A DNA stretch of 64,000 nt from Sinonovacula constricta (GCA_007844125.1 CM017567.1:31271380-31335379), one strand, 5' to 3'; shown: positions 1-12,685, numbered from the stretch's first letter. Made by a program: numbers and translations. Notes: generated from the letters alone by a model not told the origin.

Positions 1-67
1 TTATATCCATAAAACACTATCTAAAACAATATCTGTCTGAATTTTGTTATATTTAACAGTGTCAGAA

Positions 68-1679
68 TTATTGAGGTTTACACAAAGCGTTCAATAGTAA
101 TGCATCAACATCCTTGTAAACACTGTCTTCTGGTCCTTTGGCATTTTTAATTGAATTTCTTAATTCATTATTCGAAAATGTCAACATTTTGAATCTACCA
201 TCTGTTGTTTTGATTCGCCTCATTTGCCTTATGTCAGGAGCAATTGTTACGCGTAGGTACTTTACTTCCTCTAGGAGTTGTTTCTCATTCAGTTTATCAA
301 GTAATCCCAGTGAATTCGGGGTAACTGGTCCCGAATGTGATTTGCAAGCCTCCAACAGCTTTAATTTTTTTTCTCCATTTTCTTTTTCTTTAAATCTTCC
401 CTTTTGAGAACTGACATTTTTTTGCTGCTTTTACTGTTCCAATAAAGTCTGCTTCTAGCTTCTTTACTCGTTTGACAGCGTCAGAACTCCTCGCCCATTT
501 CCAACGACCTCTACGCTCATCCTCAGGCTGATCGCAGAAAGATGAGTCAACAAGTAACCCATTTGTAACTACTACGTTCTTCTTTGAAAATGTCGAGACT
601 GAAGCTGAACCCTCGCTGACTTTGATTCTCTTGTCCAGTTTTGCAAATTCAGATTCACAACCAAGATTTGTCAGCGGTGCTTTCTGTAACCTTTCCTCAA
701 ACTCTGAGTCTACTTCCTCTGTGTTGAAATATTCCATTTCAGATAGCTGACGTTCAAGTGTGTCCAATACTTCATCAAGCACAGCAGCTATTAACTTCCC
801 TTTTCCTGTATCAGACTTTAAGCTGTTTTCCTGTTCCTGTTTGATTTCCTTCCACTTTTCATCAAAGACTTTCTTAACACCAATCCAATTGCAACACAGA
901 AACCATTCATTTTGTATGTATGTTGAGACCAATAACACGAGCTTGTTTGAATTTGTGTCCACTATTGCATCAAAGAATTCGAGTATGGACTCACGTCTAG
1001 CTAAGTATTCTTTTGCAAGTTCAGCTATTCGCCCAAACTGATTCGCAACAAAGCCTTTGAATCCTGTATGGGGAATGTCATTTGCACTCATCCATGCTAT
1101 GTACTCATTATATAGTGACACGGAATGCGCTGCATGGCTTGGAGATAGGAGTTTAGCAATTGCTATCAACCCTAATGTGTGGATGCTTGAACTTGGAGAG
1201 CAGAATACCTTCTCACCAGATGTTATCTTGATCAGGTTTTGGATATCTATGTGTTGCTCTGTATTCCTAAACACTTTATCACATGCGTGGTCCACGCTTA
1301 ATATCAAATGAGCACAACATTTGATGGCTTTCTCTTCACTTACGCCAAGATTCTGTAGCAACTTGTTACAATCACCGGCACGATCTGACATCCAAAAATC
1401 TATATGTTCCTTTAAATCATCAAGTTATGTCAGCCAGTAAAGCCAGACAGTTGAGTTTAAACTTATAAGCTTTAGCCCCATCTTTTCCAGAGTGGCCTAT
1501 GTTTTGGAGGGCCCAGATATTGTGATATGATCTGCTTTAACGTCATATAGCTTGTGTCCAGCAGCCTTGGTGGTATCATCCAAACTAACAGTAACTACAG
1601 ATTCACGGCCATTTTGAATTTTGTTTGGCTCAAAATGGCTAAATTTAACCAATTGGCACATATCTAGTGCATCTATATA
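68..1679 (-). pseudogene. Frameshifted transposase-like pseudogene
   Basis: Four coding blocks in shifting frames read along the minus strand as one protein: 1679-1497 (contains VSLDDTTKAAGHKLYDVKAD), 1497-1420 (contains AKAYKFKLNCLALLADIT), 1424-390 (about 344 codons, contains WMSDRAGDCNKLLQNLG and CCAHLILSVDHACDKVF) and about 388-68 (contains PVTPNSLGLLDKLNEKQ, then a stop). Each junction is a shift of one or two bases with a stop just beyond it, and the blocks overlap or abut. This is the pattern of a decayed gene, not of introns. The His/Cys-rich segment and overall style resemble long uncharacterised, transposon-associated proteins that recur in invertebrate genomes; I recall similar sequences named cc8K15.2-like, but could not verify this. 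A pyrimidine-rich stretch ending in AG lies just upstream of the first block, so an upstream exon may once have existed. I see no terminal inverted repeats. Confidence is high that this is a broken coding sequence and low on the exact family. Confidence 0.75.
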
Positions 1680-2166
1680 TTATAGGTGTAAGAAGAAGCA
1701 GAATGTATACAAGAAACCACATAAATATAAATGATTTTTACGAAATACCAGCAAATTTAATATAAACTATGATTTTTGTCGGCCATTTTGAATAAAAATG
1801 GACTGTTCCAACCGAAATAAAAAAAAATTGTTGAAGTTTTGACCGAATTTATTCTAAATACACTAAATGGCAATAGAAAAAATACTATTTAGAAAAAAAA
1901 TCAGATTGGCCCACCCCTAGTAATAAGTAGTACACGTTTCGATACTGTTACCATGGGAAATAGTGTTAAATTTAATATATTTATTATATAAATGATATAA
2001 TATTTAATATAGTGTAAATAAGTTGACGCTTGAAGACAAAAACCTGCTCGATCGAAGTAAATATATATATATATATCTAGGAAGACATCGGCTTTTCGGC
2101 TAAGATGTCAAGGAAAAATGGGATACAAAACACTGATATACAATACTAAATTAAACATCAATACAT
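1680..2166. other. AT-rich non-coding DNA
   Basis: There is no supported gene. It holds a short TA run near 2060-2076 and, at about 2084-2117, a stretch resembling the 5' end of U2 snRNA (see findings). The rest is featureless AT-rich DNA. Confidence 0.5.
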
Positions 2167-2442
2167 CGGTATTCCTTTAATTGCTTGCATTTGAGAAATC
2201 CATCAGGAATAAAGTGCAATGTTAGAGCTCTGTAAAACCAGTTTAAGCACCAAGTCGGTCTATATTGACCGTTCTAAAGCTGTAACTGTCGGGTTTGCTC
2301 GTCTTTTTTGTTAAATGTTTCATTACAGATTTATTCTTACTTATACATTCGGTTTAAATGTGAATTCCATTGTCCTGTGGCATTTGATTTCTTGGTATAT
2401 GTTGCAATGCTCATAGGACTTTGTCATATATTCTTATTCATT
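2167..2442 (+). repeat. Dispersed repeat Z, copy 1
   Basis: This stretch aligns along its length with 54348-54615 and 63066-63340. Shared landmarks in the same order are TTGCTTGCATTTGA, CTCTGTAAAA, TTTAAGCACC, a run around TGACCGTTC, CTGTCGGGTTTGCT and ATATGTTGCAATGCTCAT. It is clearly diverged from those copies, so it is an older, separate insertion of the same family. No ORF or terminal repeats were recognised, and the repeat class is unknown. Confidence 0.8.
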
Positions 2443-4143
2443 ATGTTTATTTAAAACATCTACGTTATAATTGTTACCGTTTCCTTTTTCAATAATTAAT
2501 GTTATGCCTATTGTGATGCAACTGCAACATGTAATTTTATTTCTAAATTATCCTAAATGTTCCTAATCTAAACGATTGAATGGAATATTCAGATAAAAAA
2601 TAAAATAATATTACCTTTGTCATCAAACGCGGCCCCTATAATTAACGTATTCAATCATAGGATTGCAGTAATTAAATGACATCATGTTCAATCCGCGTAA
2701 ATTAAGCTATCTATTTAAAGTCTGTTTTATAATACAAATGAATGTTTCGTGGAGAAATTACGATGCTTAATTACTTTTCAGACTTTATTGAAAGTATAAG
2801 ACACTGTAAAGAAATTTTATTTTACCTTCACTAATTATCAAAACTCTGATAAATTCCGTAATAATTACCTCTGTCGACTTAAAATAACACTGCCTTTAAA
2901 ATTGCCTAGTAAATTCATTTGCTGGTGAATCAATTTTGTGCGAAAATACATAAATTAACCATACATTTTATCCTAACAGTTTACAAATAAACGCCTTCAT
3001 TATATAATGCACATTGAAAATAAGTGCGATGAAAATCCTTTTTATGACATTATAATTAATCGCATATTATATTGTATGCATTAATTAACTTGTGTCCATG
3101 CATTTTTATATCATATATCATACATTCATATATCATTTGATAGTTGGCGTAATACTGTAATGTTTTCGCGTACTGTGTAGGCACGAAATAATAAAACGAA
3201 CTTAATCATGTTAATGCCTTCACCAGTACCAAATACGCTGTTGTCTAAACAACCAGTTTATCGATGTTTGCACTTTTCAGTAGCAATTTGTCATTTGTAT
3301 GATTCCAGACAGTTGCTTTACTGTCTTAGTCCCTGTTTGGCATTTCATACAATTTCATGATAACGTTGCGTCGCATATAATGCCAGTGTACATTTTCTTG
3401 CGATTTTGTTTTTACTACATCACGACGATGAAACTTTCGTAAACAAACGGCAGAACATACACAGTTTTTAGACATGATATGTTTTGTTTGATAATACGAC
3501 TGGTAATTAATTAATATTACAAATTTAGATGCCCAATCATGATCTGATGTAGTGCAATGAATGCTACTACAGGTATGGAAATCATGCCAGTCAATGATCC
3601 CAACCAACAACACCCTTCTTAGCAACGACAGACACGATAATTATAAGCTCATGTTAAGACTTTTTATTCAGTTACTGATGAGCCAAACTCTGAATATTTT
3701 TTTTTTATAAATGGATTTTAGAAGCTGTTAAGACATAGCATGTTTTATCGATCTATGTTTTAAACCAAATAGTAAACGTCTTACAATTTAGTCAATTCTA
3801 TACATGTAGTTGTGTGATTGTTGAAAGTGTTTACAGTACATATAATATATTTAAGTCAAATTAAATTTTTAAACTTGTACCGGGCATGGACACATGAATA
3901 ACATCACAAATCATACAAATCATAGTGTTTGTCTTTATTTGGTTCATATAAATTGCCTTATTTATACAAAAGATGGGACAATACTTCTATAATTTAGACA
4001 TATACGAGAACCTAAAGTTTAGAGATTTTATAAAACACATACATGTGTACTCAGGGCAATTTATATCAATATAGATCAATACGTTCTGACTTGATTTACC
4101 CCTTTTGGCGAATGATATTCATATATATGCGTCATATTTGTTG
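2443..4143. other. AT-rich non-coding DNA, no gene seen
   Basis: No gene, SINE or tandem array is supported here. The DNA is rich in TAATTA-like words and short open frames that end quickly. The one ORF of about 99 codons, on the minus strand at 3326-3625, has no recognisable domain and is not credited. Confidence 0.5.
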
Positions 4144-4402
4144 CGGGTACAGGAGGCCCCATGTTCGATCCCGGACCGCGACATACCAAGGTCGTAAATA
4201 ATGGTAGTGGTATACCTCCCTTGCTAACGCCGCTTGCTCATGCAATACAAGGGTAGTTCAAGGACCGGTATCAGGATAATGTGACTGGGTGTTCACTGCA
4301 TGCTATACACGATGAAGGCAACACTATATCTGCTTTAAGTGGACACTCCACTTATCTCCCGATAACTGAAATTCTGTTGGTGGTATGATAAACCCAACAA
4401 AC
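4144..4402 (+). repeat. tRNA-derived SINE, family 2 (5'-truncated)
   Basis: The copy begins inside the tRNA-like head and keeps the B box (TGTTCGATCCC at 4162-4172) but has lost the A box. Downstream it shares an ordered body with the copies at 8503, 25706 and 42597: AAGGTCGTAAAT, CCTTGCTAACGC, a GTAGTTC...GACCGGT segment, ATAATGTGACTGGGTG, CACTATATCTGCTTTAAG, then a segment that turns into AACAAACACAC. It is a retroposed element and cannot encode a tRNA. Confidence 0.85.
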
Positions 4403-7369
4403 ACACATATTTGTTGACATGACGCAAATCAAATTATAGACATTAACAAAAAAGAATGTGTAAATAAGCTTCAACTGTTGAATACTATGTGCAGATTATA
4501 CAAGCACCATGATCACATACCTATGTGTATGGTACATGCAGGTTAGTGATTCAATGTTAAGAACGACGTATTTGTCATCCATCTTATTAATATACTCATT
4601 CAAAAATAATTACCGCAGTTGATTTTGTCCCAACGGAATAGTTACTGTTTTGCGTATTTATTAATCTCTAGATTTGTATTGTCTTCTAAGCCCAAACGAC
4701 AGCAATGTATAAATTCCCGTCGATTCTCTTCATTTCTGTTTGCCAATATGGTTTAATTATCTTTCTGTTCCCAATGCGATTTGATCAATTAATCTAGATT
4801 TATTGTTTCACACAAGGGAGTAACTGTTAATTAGGTTTCTTTCCTGAATTTAAACGCCATTTAGCGATATTTGTCTAATGTAATGTGTTTTAATCTATCA
4901 ATAGATCTGTTTTTGCTTATTTGTAAACGATCAGTAAAATAATGCTCTTGCACACTGGTGAATCAATTATGTCCTAATGGATCTTATATCGATATGTTGG
5001 TTTACGTTGTTTTATAAATAATTGTGTTCGAAGTCAATTCAGTTGATGGAATAAATATCAATAAGGCAATCTTTGGGTGGTATGTATTTTACTGCTCCGG
5101 GTACAAAATGCATAAAATACATCTTGACAGAAGTTCATACACTGACAGTGGTCTGCTTTTGACAATGAGATGTATTAATGTCAATAGAGCAGTTAGCTAT
5201 GTTGACATTTGGAAGTTACAGTTACAATATATCCACATAGTGTTGTTAGATGTAATAAGGTTTTAATAAGTTTCAGGAAATAATCTTCCAAGTGACTTTG
5301 CGTTTGTCCACTACTAATAATAATAGATTAATTATAGTACAATCAACTTACATAATTATCACATCAAAATTTAAAATAATTTTAATATTATCAAGTAAGT
5401 GAAAGTTTTATAAGAAATTGGATAAGCTTTGTACTTACTATAGTAAATGTATTGGTATTTATTCTTATATATATACATTTCTGTAAGTAAAGAAAATATC
5501 GGTTAAAAAAGTTATATTTTGTTGCAAAACTTACTGCATGATTTTCTTCTCTTGCCCCATTGTGTTGTTGATATGATATTATCATTCAGCAGGATACTGT
5601 GTGCATGCATGCGTTTATTTGCTTATGCAATTATCATGCCATCTCTTAACATTATGCTAATTAGCTGATTCTAGTTTTCTATTAAGGCTAAAAGTAACAC
5701 AATGTCAGACATTTTCCTGACATTTGGAGAATTTGAATTTGTTAAATAGGCTTTCTTAACTGAACACTTTATTCTTGTTTTTTTAAGGGCGACGACATCA
5801 AGAACATAATTAATGGTATAAATTGAATTTGGTTAGTTTCCTCATTTTCTTTTAATCAATTAGTATTTAAAAATCTATAGCATGGATATAACCCTATTTA
5901 GAATCGTACAAATAATGTTCAACTTAGCGGATATCTATCGGCCCATTCGAAAAGTATTTTTTTAAACATCCTCAGCAACTTCTAAACTTCAAAGAATGTT
6001 TGCAATACTCAAAATAAAGTTAATTAAGTAATAGTGTTGCCAACTTCCAGTCTTCTTTTCGTAAACGTGTCTATCAGTTCCAATGAGTATATCCTTTTAC
6101 GGCGCCATTTTCAGTCCCGGTAAAGTAAAACTTTTCATTAAGGTCGGCTCTCTGAGATCAAAAAATTACACAGAGCGATTTATTGCGCACTTTAAGGAGA
6201 AAAATTAATGGGTTTGTATAAATCACTTTAAGGAAAGCAGGATGTTAGCAGCAATTTATAGCTCATCTGTCACAATATTTGTTATAATATGTTTATACAT
6301 GCATAAGCGATGTACACTTCGCACACACACGTGCTGAGAAACATTTGCATCAAATTAGACAATCCATTCGTAATCAAAGAAATGTATGAACATGCTACGA
6401 ATTGATACTTATTTATGGACATAATTATAATGCCCTGGTAAATCCCCACTAATATCTCGGTATATACTACTTATTTTGGCATAAGTATGTTAATGTGTTT
6501 CGCAACAGCAAGATTGGCTGCAATGCAAATCAGCGGCCTGTATTCTAAACCACATATAATAAGCTCTTTAAACTTAGAATAACACAGGAAAACAACTTTC
6601 AAAATGATTTGCATTTGATGCCGTGCCTGTGGCCACCAGTGTGGCCGCACTTACCTCGACTTGACTGCTATATCGCAATAACGTTGCTTTAATATAAAGT
6701 TATACCCTCATTGCTTATTCCCCAGATATCTGCCCGTGTTAACGCATTTAGCGGTCAGCCATTTATGATTTATCGGTGTAATATGTCAGTGAAGCTGACG
6801 GCTAAATCAGGGGCGAAGGCATTAATCATAGAAGCAATTACCTCTTTAACTGTATTCCGTATTGATAGACTTAACATCCGGGGTCTGTAGCTTTACGCAG
6901 TAATATCACATGCATAATTAACGTTGCGTCCTTTGGTTAAATACCAACAATCAGTTAAACAGGGGTCATAATGTTATATATTATAAGATCAAATAATAAA
7001 AATTACACCGGGTTTGCATTAATGGAGAGATATATTATGTAGCACAAAACCAACCACACTGATATGTTGTTTTTTTTCACGTCTCATGAAAAAGAGGTGT
7101 CATGGGTAGAAACCCCAACATAAAAACAAGATATCCAACTGTGCAACATGCCTTGATTACATGTTATGTGATCCCAAGATTGCATGGACATGTTAATAAA
7201 AACACACGACAATGATTTATAACTATTACACAATATACATGTATTTAAAATTGAAAATGGCACAAATGTAAACAAAGTTTTTATTCAATTGCGTAAAAAC
7301 AATCAGGCTAGAATAGCGAGATATTAATTAAACAGAAAAAAACCCATAAAGATTTTCGTCTCTGTAAAT
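4403..7369. other. AT-rich non-coding DNA, no gene seen
   Basis: No coding or structural RNA feature is supported. The longest open frame (5024-5266 plus, 80 codons) has no recognisable domain and lies in AT-rich sequence. A somewhat less AT-rich patch near 6600-6850 has no ORF or repeat that I could identify. Confidence 0.5.
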
Positions 7370-7541
7370 AGGTAAATATAAAAAGGTCCTATCAAAATTA
7401 TCACAGATATTTAAATTTTAACTACTCTAAGACTATTGCAAACAAGGTAAATGTAAATGTGACAAAAACACAGAGACGAGACATAACACACAAAAAGAAA
7501 AACAACAACGAGCAGTTACCGCCTTGGAACGGTCAGTCAGT
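7370..7541 (-). repeat. Dispersed repeat Z, reverse-oriented fragment
   Basis: This matches 36346-36530 in the same order: AAAATTA-CACA, TAAATGTAAATGTGACAA, ACAGAGACGAGACA, GCAGTTACCGCCTTGGAAC and GTCAGTCAG. The last block is the reverse complement of the GACCGTTC...AACTGTCGG core of the forward copies in the segmental duplication, which ties the two groups into one family. Confidence 0.65.
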
Positions 7542-8502
7542 AACAGTACCACTCCTATTTATAATGACAGTATGTTTTCAATCACATTACATATAAGGTA
7601 CATATAAAATATATATTATATTATTATATATTAAATTATTATTGTATTATAATATATTAAATATATATTATATTACATATAAAAGCATCAAAACTGTATT
7701 AATGTATAAGCAGCTGTTTTGTGAAAGAAAGCAAACAGTATGTCTTGCCAAGTTAAAGTCTACGTTGAATCGTTTAATTCTGTTACTTTGCTCTTTAATA
7801 TTCGCCAAACGTTTATTGTGACAGTCCTTTCAAGACGCTTAGGAATGATATTACTACTTAGAGTAACCTTCGCATGCAGAATTGTAGGCTAGCTCAATTA
7901 AGTTAACGGGGACCGGGCCAAGAATTGAACCGCGAACCTCCAGATAAGGAATCGAGTCCACTCGAGCTTTATTGTTACGCAGTTTTATCTACATGTATGG
8001 TTTCCTCAGTTAAAGATTTCCATGTGCTGTTTTCACTGTTATTTATCATTGTTAATTATTTCATATAATGCCTACGCACATCGTTTGGACCATATATACT
8101 GCTGATAAAGAGTCGTTTACTCTCCAGATATTTACTCAAAGTAGTTAATTTGTATGCAGAACATCAAGGCGTGATGGCTTACAGCTGCAGGAATCGATAT
8201 CTAGAAAAAAAGTCTCTAAGAATAATGGTTAATAGGGAGATTATGTGCATTTTCCAAGCAATTATATTATCTTCCAAATACAGTTGTTCACAAAGCGGGA
8301 CTTTCCACATCTTAAAGAAGTAATTATCCATATAATCAGGGTTTGGATACCACTAATATTTCCATCGTTCATTTACGTAGAGCTTTTATAAATGTGACAT
8401 TATCAATCAGGTTATGTCTTCAAACTGTCAGTGTTACAAATAAAAGTTTGCATTAAGCTGCTAAATGGAGAGAATATTCATAAGTTTTAGAATCATTACT
8501 TC
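7542..8502. other. AT-rich DNA with a tRNA-like scrap
   Basis: At 7600-7685 there is an irregular TA/TAT-rich tract. At about 7900-7980 the reverse strand reads like a tRNA-derived head with a B-box-like GGTTCAATTC, possibly an old SINE fragment. Nothing else was identified. Confidence 0.4.
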
Positions 8503-8790
8503 CAGGAACGGAAGGCCCGGGGTTCGATACCGGACCTCGACATCGTTGAACCAAGGTCGTAAAAACGGCAAAAAAAAACGCCCCCTTCCTAACGCACATG
8601 CAAATATAAGAGTAGTTCCACGACTGGTCGGTCCGGTGTCATGATACTGTGACAGGGTGTGGTATTATTTCAGGCGTTTACAGTTTTTAATACACAGCCA
8701 AGGAAACTCTATATCTGCTTTAAGTGGGCACCGTCTCCAAATAACCCAAATACAGTTGTTGGGTCGACATACATGTACCAACCAACAAAA
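8503..8790 (+). repeat. tRNA-derived SINE, family 2 (5'-truncated)
   Basis: It retains the B box (GGTTCGATACC at 8521-8531) and the family body: AAGGTCGTAAA, CTTCCTAACGC, GTAGTTCCACGACTGG, CGGTGTCATGATACTGTGAC, GGTGTGGTATTAT, CTATATCTGCTTTAAGTG, GGCACCGTCTCC. An A-rich expansion interrupts it at about 8570-8580. The A-box half of the head is missing. The short open frames here on both strands are translations of the SINE. Confidence 0.85.
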
Positions 8791-9332
8791 CACACAGATT
8801 CAGTACGTTTAATAAGTATAACAATTCGATTAAACTTAACACGCAAATATATACATTCCATTTTTATCTTATAAGAATTGTCTGTTGAAAAAGACAAACC
8901 CGCTTCTATTTTCCTCTGGAGATTCTGATGCAGCGAGTATTGATGTTTCTTTAATCAAACACTCTGATGGGATCAAAGACGAAATCATGATTTGTGGTAG
9001 TGTTACCGTAGCATTATACGCTTATCGAAAGGCAATATTTGTTTTTATAAAAATTCAAAACTGAGGCCATTTTGTCAGCTAAGATGAATATGTGAACATA
9101 TCAGAGCATCGATTTTGATTATAATGGAATAGCCGAAGCTACTTTTGATAATGTGTATATTTTAGTACGGTTTACTGCTGAAAGCTTTTACCCTAACTTT
9201 AAAGCACTTTCATGTTTACCTATTGCAAGTTGCACACGGCCCATTTAACGCACGGCTGAACGTATAAAGCATGCCCATCATTTTTTGAAGGAATATGAAA
9301 AAGATAGCAAAGTGCATGCAATCTCTCTCAAA
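8791..9332. other. Non-coding DNA, no feature seen
   Basis: AT-rich spacer between a SINE and the nested palindrome. I see no coding potential, repeat family or structured RNA. Confidence 0.45.
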
Positions 9333-9529
<197 letters not shown>

Positions 9530-9537
9530 TAAAACCT

Positions 9538-9679
9538 CACCTCTAAGCAGCGGCAGTTAAATTTCCCCCCAGTAGTTTTCAGCGCATTTTAACCTCTAAG
9601 CAGCAACTCCTCCGCGAAGCGGTAAGCGGCCGTGTAAATCTCTTCCCTGAGGCTAGTTTAACCTCTGCGTAGCAACACC
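9538..9679 (+). repeat. Subterminal direct repeats, 5' end of element
   Basis: Three related copies of a motif near AACCTCTAAGCAGCAAC occur at 9538-9554, 9591-9610 and 9660-9679, in the same orientation. Two more occur near the 3' end of the element. In related elements, repeated subterminal motifs serve as transposase-binding sites; here that role is inferred. Confidence 0.65.
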
Positions 9680-10083
9680 AGTGCTGCTATTTTTAGAACA
9701 GTCTGTCGCGTACACCAGAAATGTCACGCGGTCGGCTGATCACTGCTTGTATCCTGTTGAGAAGGTGTTAATTGGAATCAAGTTGCAGTTGGACGGGAAA
9801 ACAGCTGCATGCTACAAACATGCCGTTGTAGATCTAGGGTATTGCCGGTACGTGTGAAAGAAGTGTCAACTATTGATGATGTTAACGAGTTGGTTTGTTT
9901 TCTTTAATTGATCGAAAGGTTAAAAGATATCACTATATTGATTGTTTACTTAAAAAGCTGTTTAAGTTAAGTGCTAAATGCAAATTGTCATTGTTTTAGG
10001 ATGTCTGACTATAAATTCGATTTTTAATGGTAAATCAGTCTTTGCATGACTCAATACTGGAATACTGGTCATTTTGTCTTGGA

Positions 10084-10218
10084 ATGTCTTATAAAAATGT
10101 TTATCTTACGATAGAGCAGAGTGTTACTGCAATTAAGTTGTTAGAACAAGGAAGGTCAGCACAGTCTATTGCTACTGAGTTGGGCTGCGGCAGAACTCAG
10201 ATACAGGTCCGTTACTGA
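10084..10218 (+). CDS. Psq-type HTH remnant of a pogo-like transposase
   Basis: This short ORF lies inside the deleted element. Its core, LTIEQSVTAIKLLEQGRSAQ followed by SIATELGCGRTQIQ, has the spacing of the psq/CENP-B N-terminal helix-turn-helix. In intact transposases of this family that domain contacts the terminal repeats. The frame is open from 10027, but the ATG at 10084 (MSYKNVYL) sits immediately before the domain and is the more family-like start. The ORF stops right after the HTH at GTTACTGA; the second HTH and the DDE catalytic domain are absent. A CAG/GTCCG at the end could be a relic splice donor. If expressed, it would bind DNA without being able to transpose. Confidence 0.7.
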   Translation: MSYKNVYLTIEQSVTAIKLLEQGRSAQSIATELGCGRTQIQVRY

Positions 10219-10311
10219 CGATATTGTTTTTGTAAAAGACAAGCAAATGCTGATTGTCTAAGGTACAAAACTATTTAAAAAAAACACACACATTTTTTCT
10301 CGTCTCATTGA

Positions 10312-10346
10312 AACCTCTGAGCAGCAACACCTCTCAGCAGCAACAC
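10312..10346 (+). repeat. Subterminal direct repeats, 3' end of element
   Basis: Two adjacent copies of the motif (CCTCTGAGCAGCAACA then CCTCTCAGCAGCAACA) lie about 45 bp inside the 3' terminus. They run in the same orientation as the 5' set, not inverted. Confidence 0.65.
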
Positions 10347-10387
10347 TTTTTCGTGCCTCCGCCAGATGTTGCTGTGGAGAGGTTTTA

Positions 10388-10390
<3 letters not shown>

Positions 10391-10435
<45 letters not shown>

Positions 10436-10484
10436 TATATATATATATATATATATATCACATATATATCACACACATATATAT

Positions 10485-10578
<94 letters not shown>
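10391..10578. repeat. (TA)n microsatellite, right block, with CA interruptions
   Basis: TA repeats resume directly after the element. They are interrupted near 10433-10497 by CATA and TCACACACA variants and are pure again to 10578. The right block is longer and less pure than the left block. Confidence 0.95.
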
Positions 10579-10581
<3 letters not shown>

Positions 10582-10630
10582 TGCAATGGTACGTTTGTGC
10601 GTATTATCTCTATTGTTATTTGTGATTTAT
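10579..10630 (-). repeat. Right arm of outer inverted repeat
   Basis: Inverted partner of 9333-9384, with three mismatches over 52 bp. Similarity ends at GTGATTTAT, after which the sequences diverge completely. Confidence 0.9.
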
Positions 10631-11208
10631 AAGCATATATAAATATATAAATATTATTTTATTTATTCCCACAGCTATGCAGTCCGTTAATATAGACGAG
10701 TTGCTGGCCGATAAAGTGGTTACAGTTTATTAAAGTCTCGCCAACTGCTATTCAAACCATATTGATGTTTTCCATTCAGGTAAACTTTAAATATATTGCC
10801 CAGCTTATAGTCCAGGAAGTACTGAATAAATATATAATCTAACTGTCATGCTGGTTAAGTTATATTGTCGTGTACTTGAATGTGGTTTTAATTTTAATTT
10901 TTTAATCTCTCGTTTTAGTTTAATTATTTAATTTAAAGAAATGTCAGTAACTACTGATAATCTAAATTTCGTTTGACTAAGTAACACAAGAACAGAAGCG
11001 ATACATCAAGTACTTTATACACTTACCTTTCCGATCAGGGCATGTAAAGTTAATTGCTTATTTAGGTGCCAATGTTCGTTCTATTTTTTTATAAAATAAT
11101 ACATTAAGTTGTTTATGCACATACAAAGATAAGTTCCTGGTATAATTATTTTTTTTAACAGTAAAAAGCTGATTTGTTTTTATGAAAATAAAGCACCCGA
11201 TTTCATGT

Positions 11209-11244
<36 letters not shown>

Positions 11245-11574
11245 ACACAATACATTACTTTATATTCTGTTACATTCTGTGTTTGATCATTTTATCAATT
11301 TATATATATATATTTATATATACAGATGTAGACTAAAGGATACGTGTAAGTGGACAATAAACGTAGACTAACTTGTGCATGCCTTGTTTGACGTAAAAGT
11401 AACTTTTAAAGTATACAAATGTCAAAGATAATTATTCAAATATGTTTGTCTTCGTTAGAAACAGGAAGTTTGCAGATAAATTAATAAATCTAAATGTGGC
11501 TGAATTGGTGAATTATGTTCTAACATGACTTTTTAAGTGTTTTGTTTATGTTAGCTTGCGAATATTTCAGAGCG
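10631..11574. other. AT-rich non-coding DNA with a short TA array
   Basis: Contains a (TA)n run of about 15 units at 11212-11242 and a shorter TA-rich tract near 11300-11320. No gene was seen. Confidence 0.5.
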
Positions 11575-11605
11575 CTAAAATAATAATAAAATAATAATTA
11601 TAATA

Positions 11606-11689
<84 letters not shown>

Positions 11690-11690
11690 T

Positions 11691-11721
<31 letters not shown>

Positions 11722-11843
11722 TAATAATAAAAATAATAATAATAACTATTGTAGTAGTTGCTGTTGTTGCATTAGTACTTGTTGTAGAAGTCAAAGTAAA
11801 AGTACTAGTTGTAGTAATAGAAGTAGTAAAATTTGTAGTAGAG

Positions 11844-11880
<37 letters not shown>

Positions 11881-11975
11881 GTAGTAGTAGTAGTAGTTTG
11901 TAATAGTAGAAGAAGTAATTTGTAATAGTAGTAATGGTAGTGGTATTTTTTATTAGTAGTATTTTATTATTAGTG
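11575..11975. repeat. Compound (TAA)n / (GTA)n trinucleotide array
   Basis: An imperfect TAA array (about 11577-11746) grades into GTT/GTA-type repeats, with the cleanest GTA run at about 11843-11898. The long poly-Ile/Thr frame on the minus strand is only a translation of the array. Confidence 0.95.
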
Positions 11976-12606
11976 TTATCATTATTGTTATACATAGCCT
12001 ATATATTCACCAACGCCCATATTTCTTTCTACTTCTTTATCTCAACACACCTTACTTTATTATTAAAGTATTATTATTAAAAAGAATCACTTAACTGAAT
12101 TATTAGAAAGCCCATCAGAAGCTACGAAAATTCAAATTCCGGGCGATTTATTTTAATAGAACTCCTTGCTTTTTTTCTATTTACAATGAACAAAAAAGAT
12201 CGATATATTTTACTAAATGGTTTTATTTTCAACTGCGCATGTGCAACAATCCAGGCATTCTGGCTTGAATCCTCCCCTAGTAACGACAAGCTTGAACACG
12301 TCAAGACTATTAACAGTTTGATCGGCAGTTTTAGAGGGCGGATTATATGTCATTTTGGTAGAAGTGAGGCGGGGGCTTCTAAGTCGGATATAATCTATTT
12401 AAACGTTTCCATAAAAGATAGCAGCCTTGCACTTGCTGAGCACTGTTCGGCTTTATTTTCTATAGAAACGTCTTAATAGACTTTATCCTATAAATAGAAA
12501 TGTAATGAGCTACAAATGACCCTTATAAAATAAGTAAGAGCAGAATTGACATCAAAGACAAACCAGTGCTCCTGGGTGCAACGAATTAAGAAGCTTTATA
12601 AAAATG
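11976..12606. other. Non-coding or unassigned DNA
   Basis: Overlapping frames are open on both strands at 12122-12304 (minus) and 12186-12476 (plus, 96 codons). Neither shows a recognisable domain and the two cannot both be trusted, so no gene is called. Confidence 0.4.
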
Positions 12607-12633
12607 CTCATCATCATCATCGTCATCATCATC

Positions 12634-12685
<52 letters not shown>

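Noticed and set aside
11567..11995. 142-codon poly-Ile/Thr ORF
   Set aside because: It is the translation of the TAA/GTA array on the minus strand.
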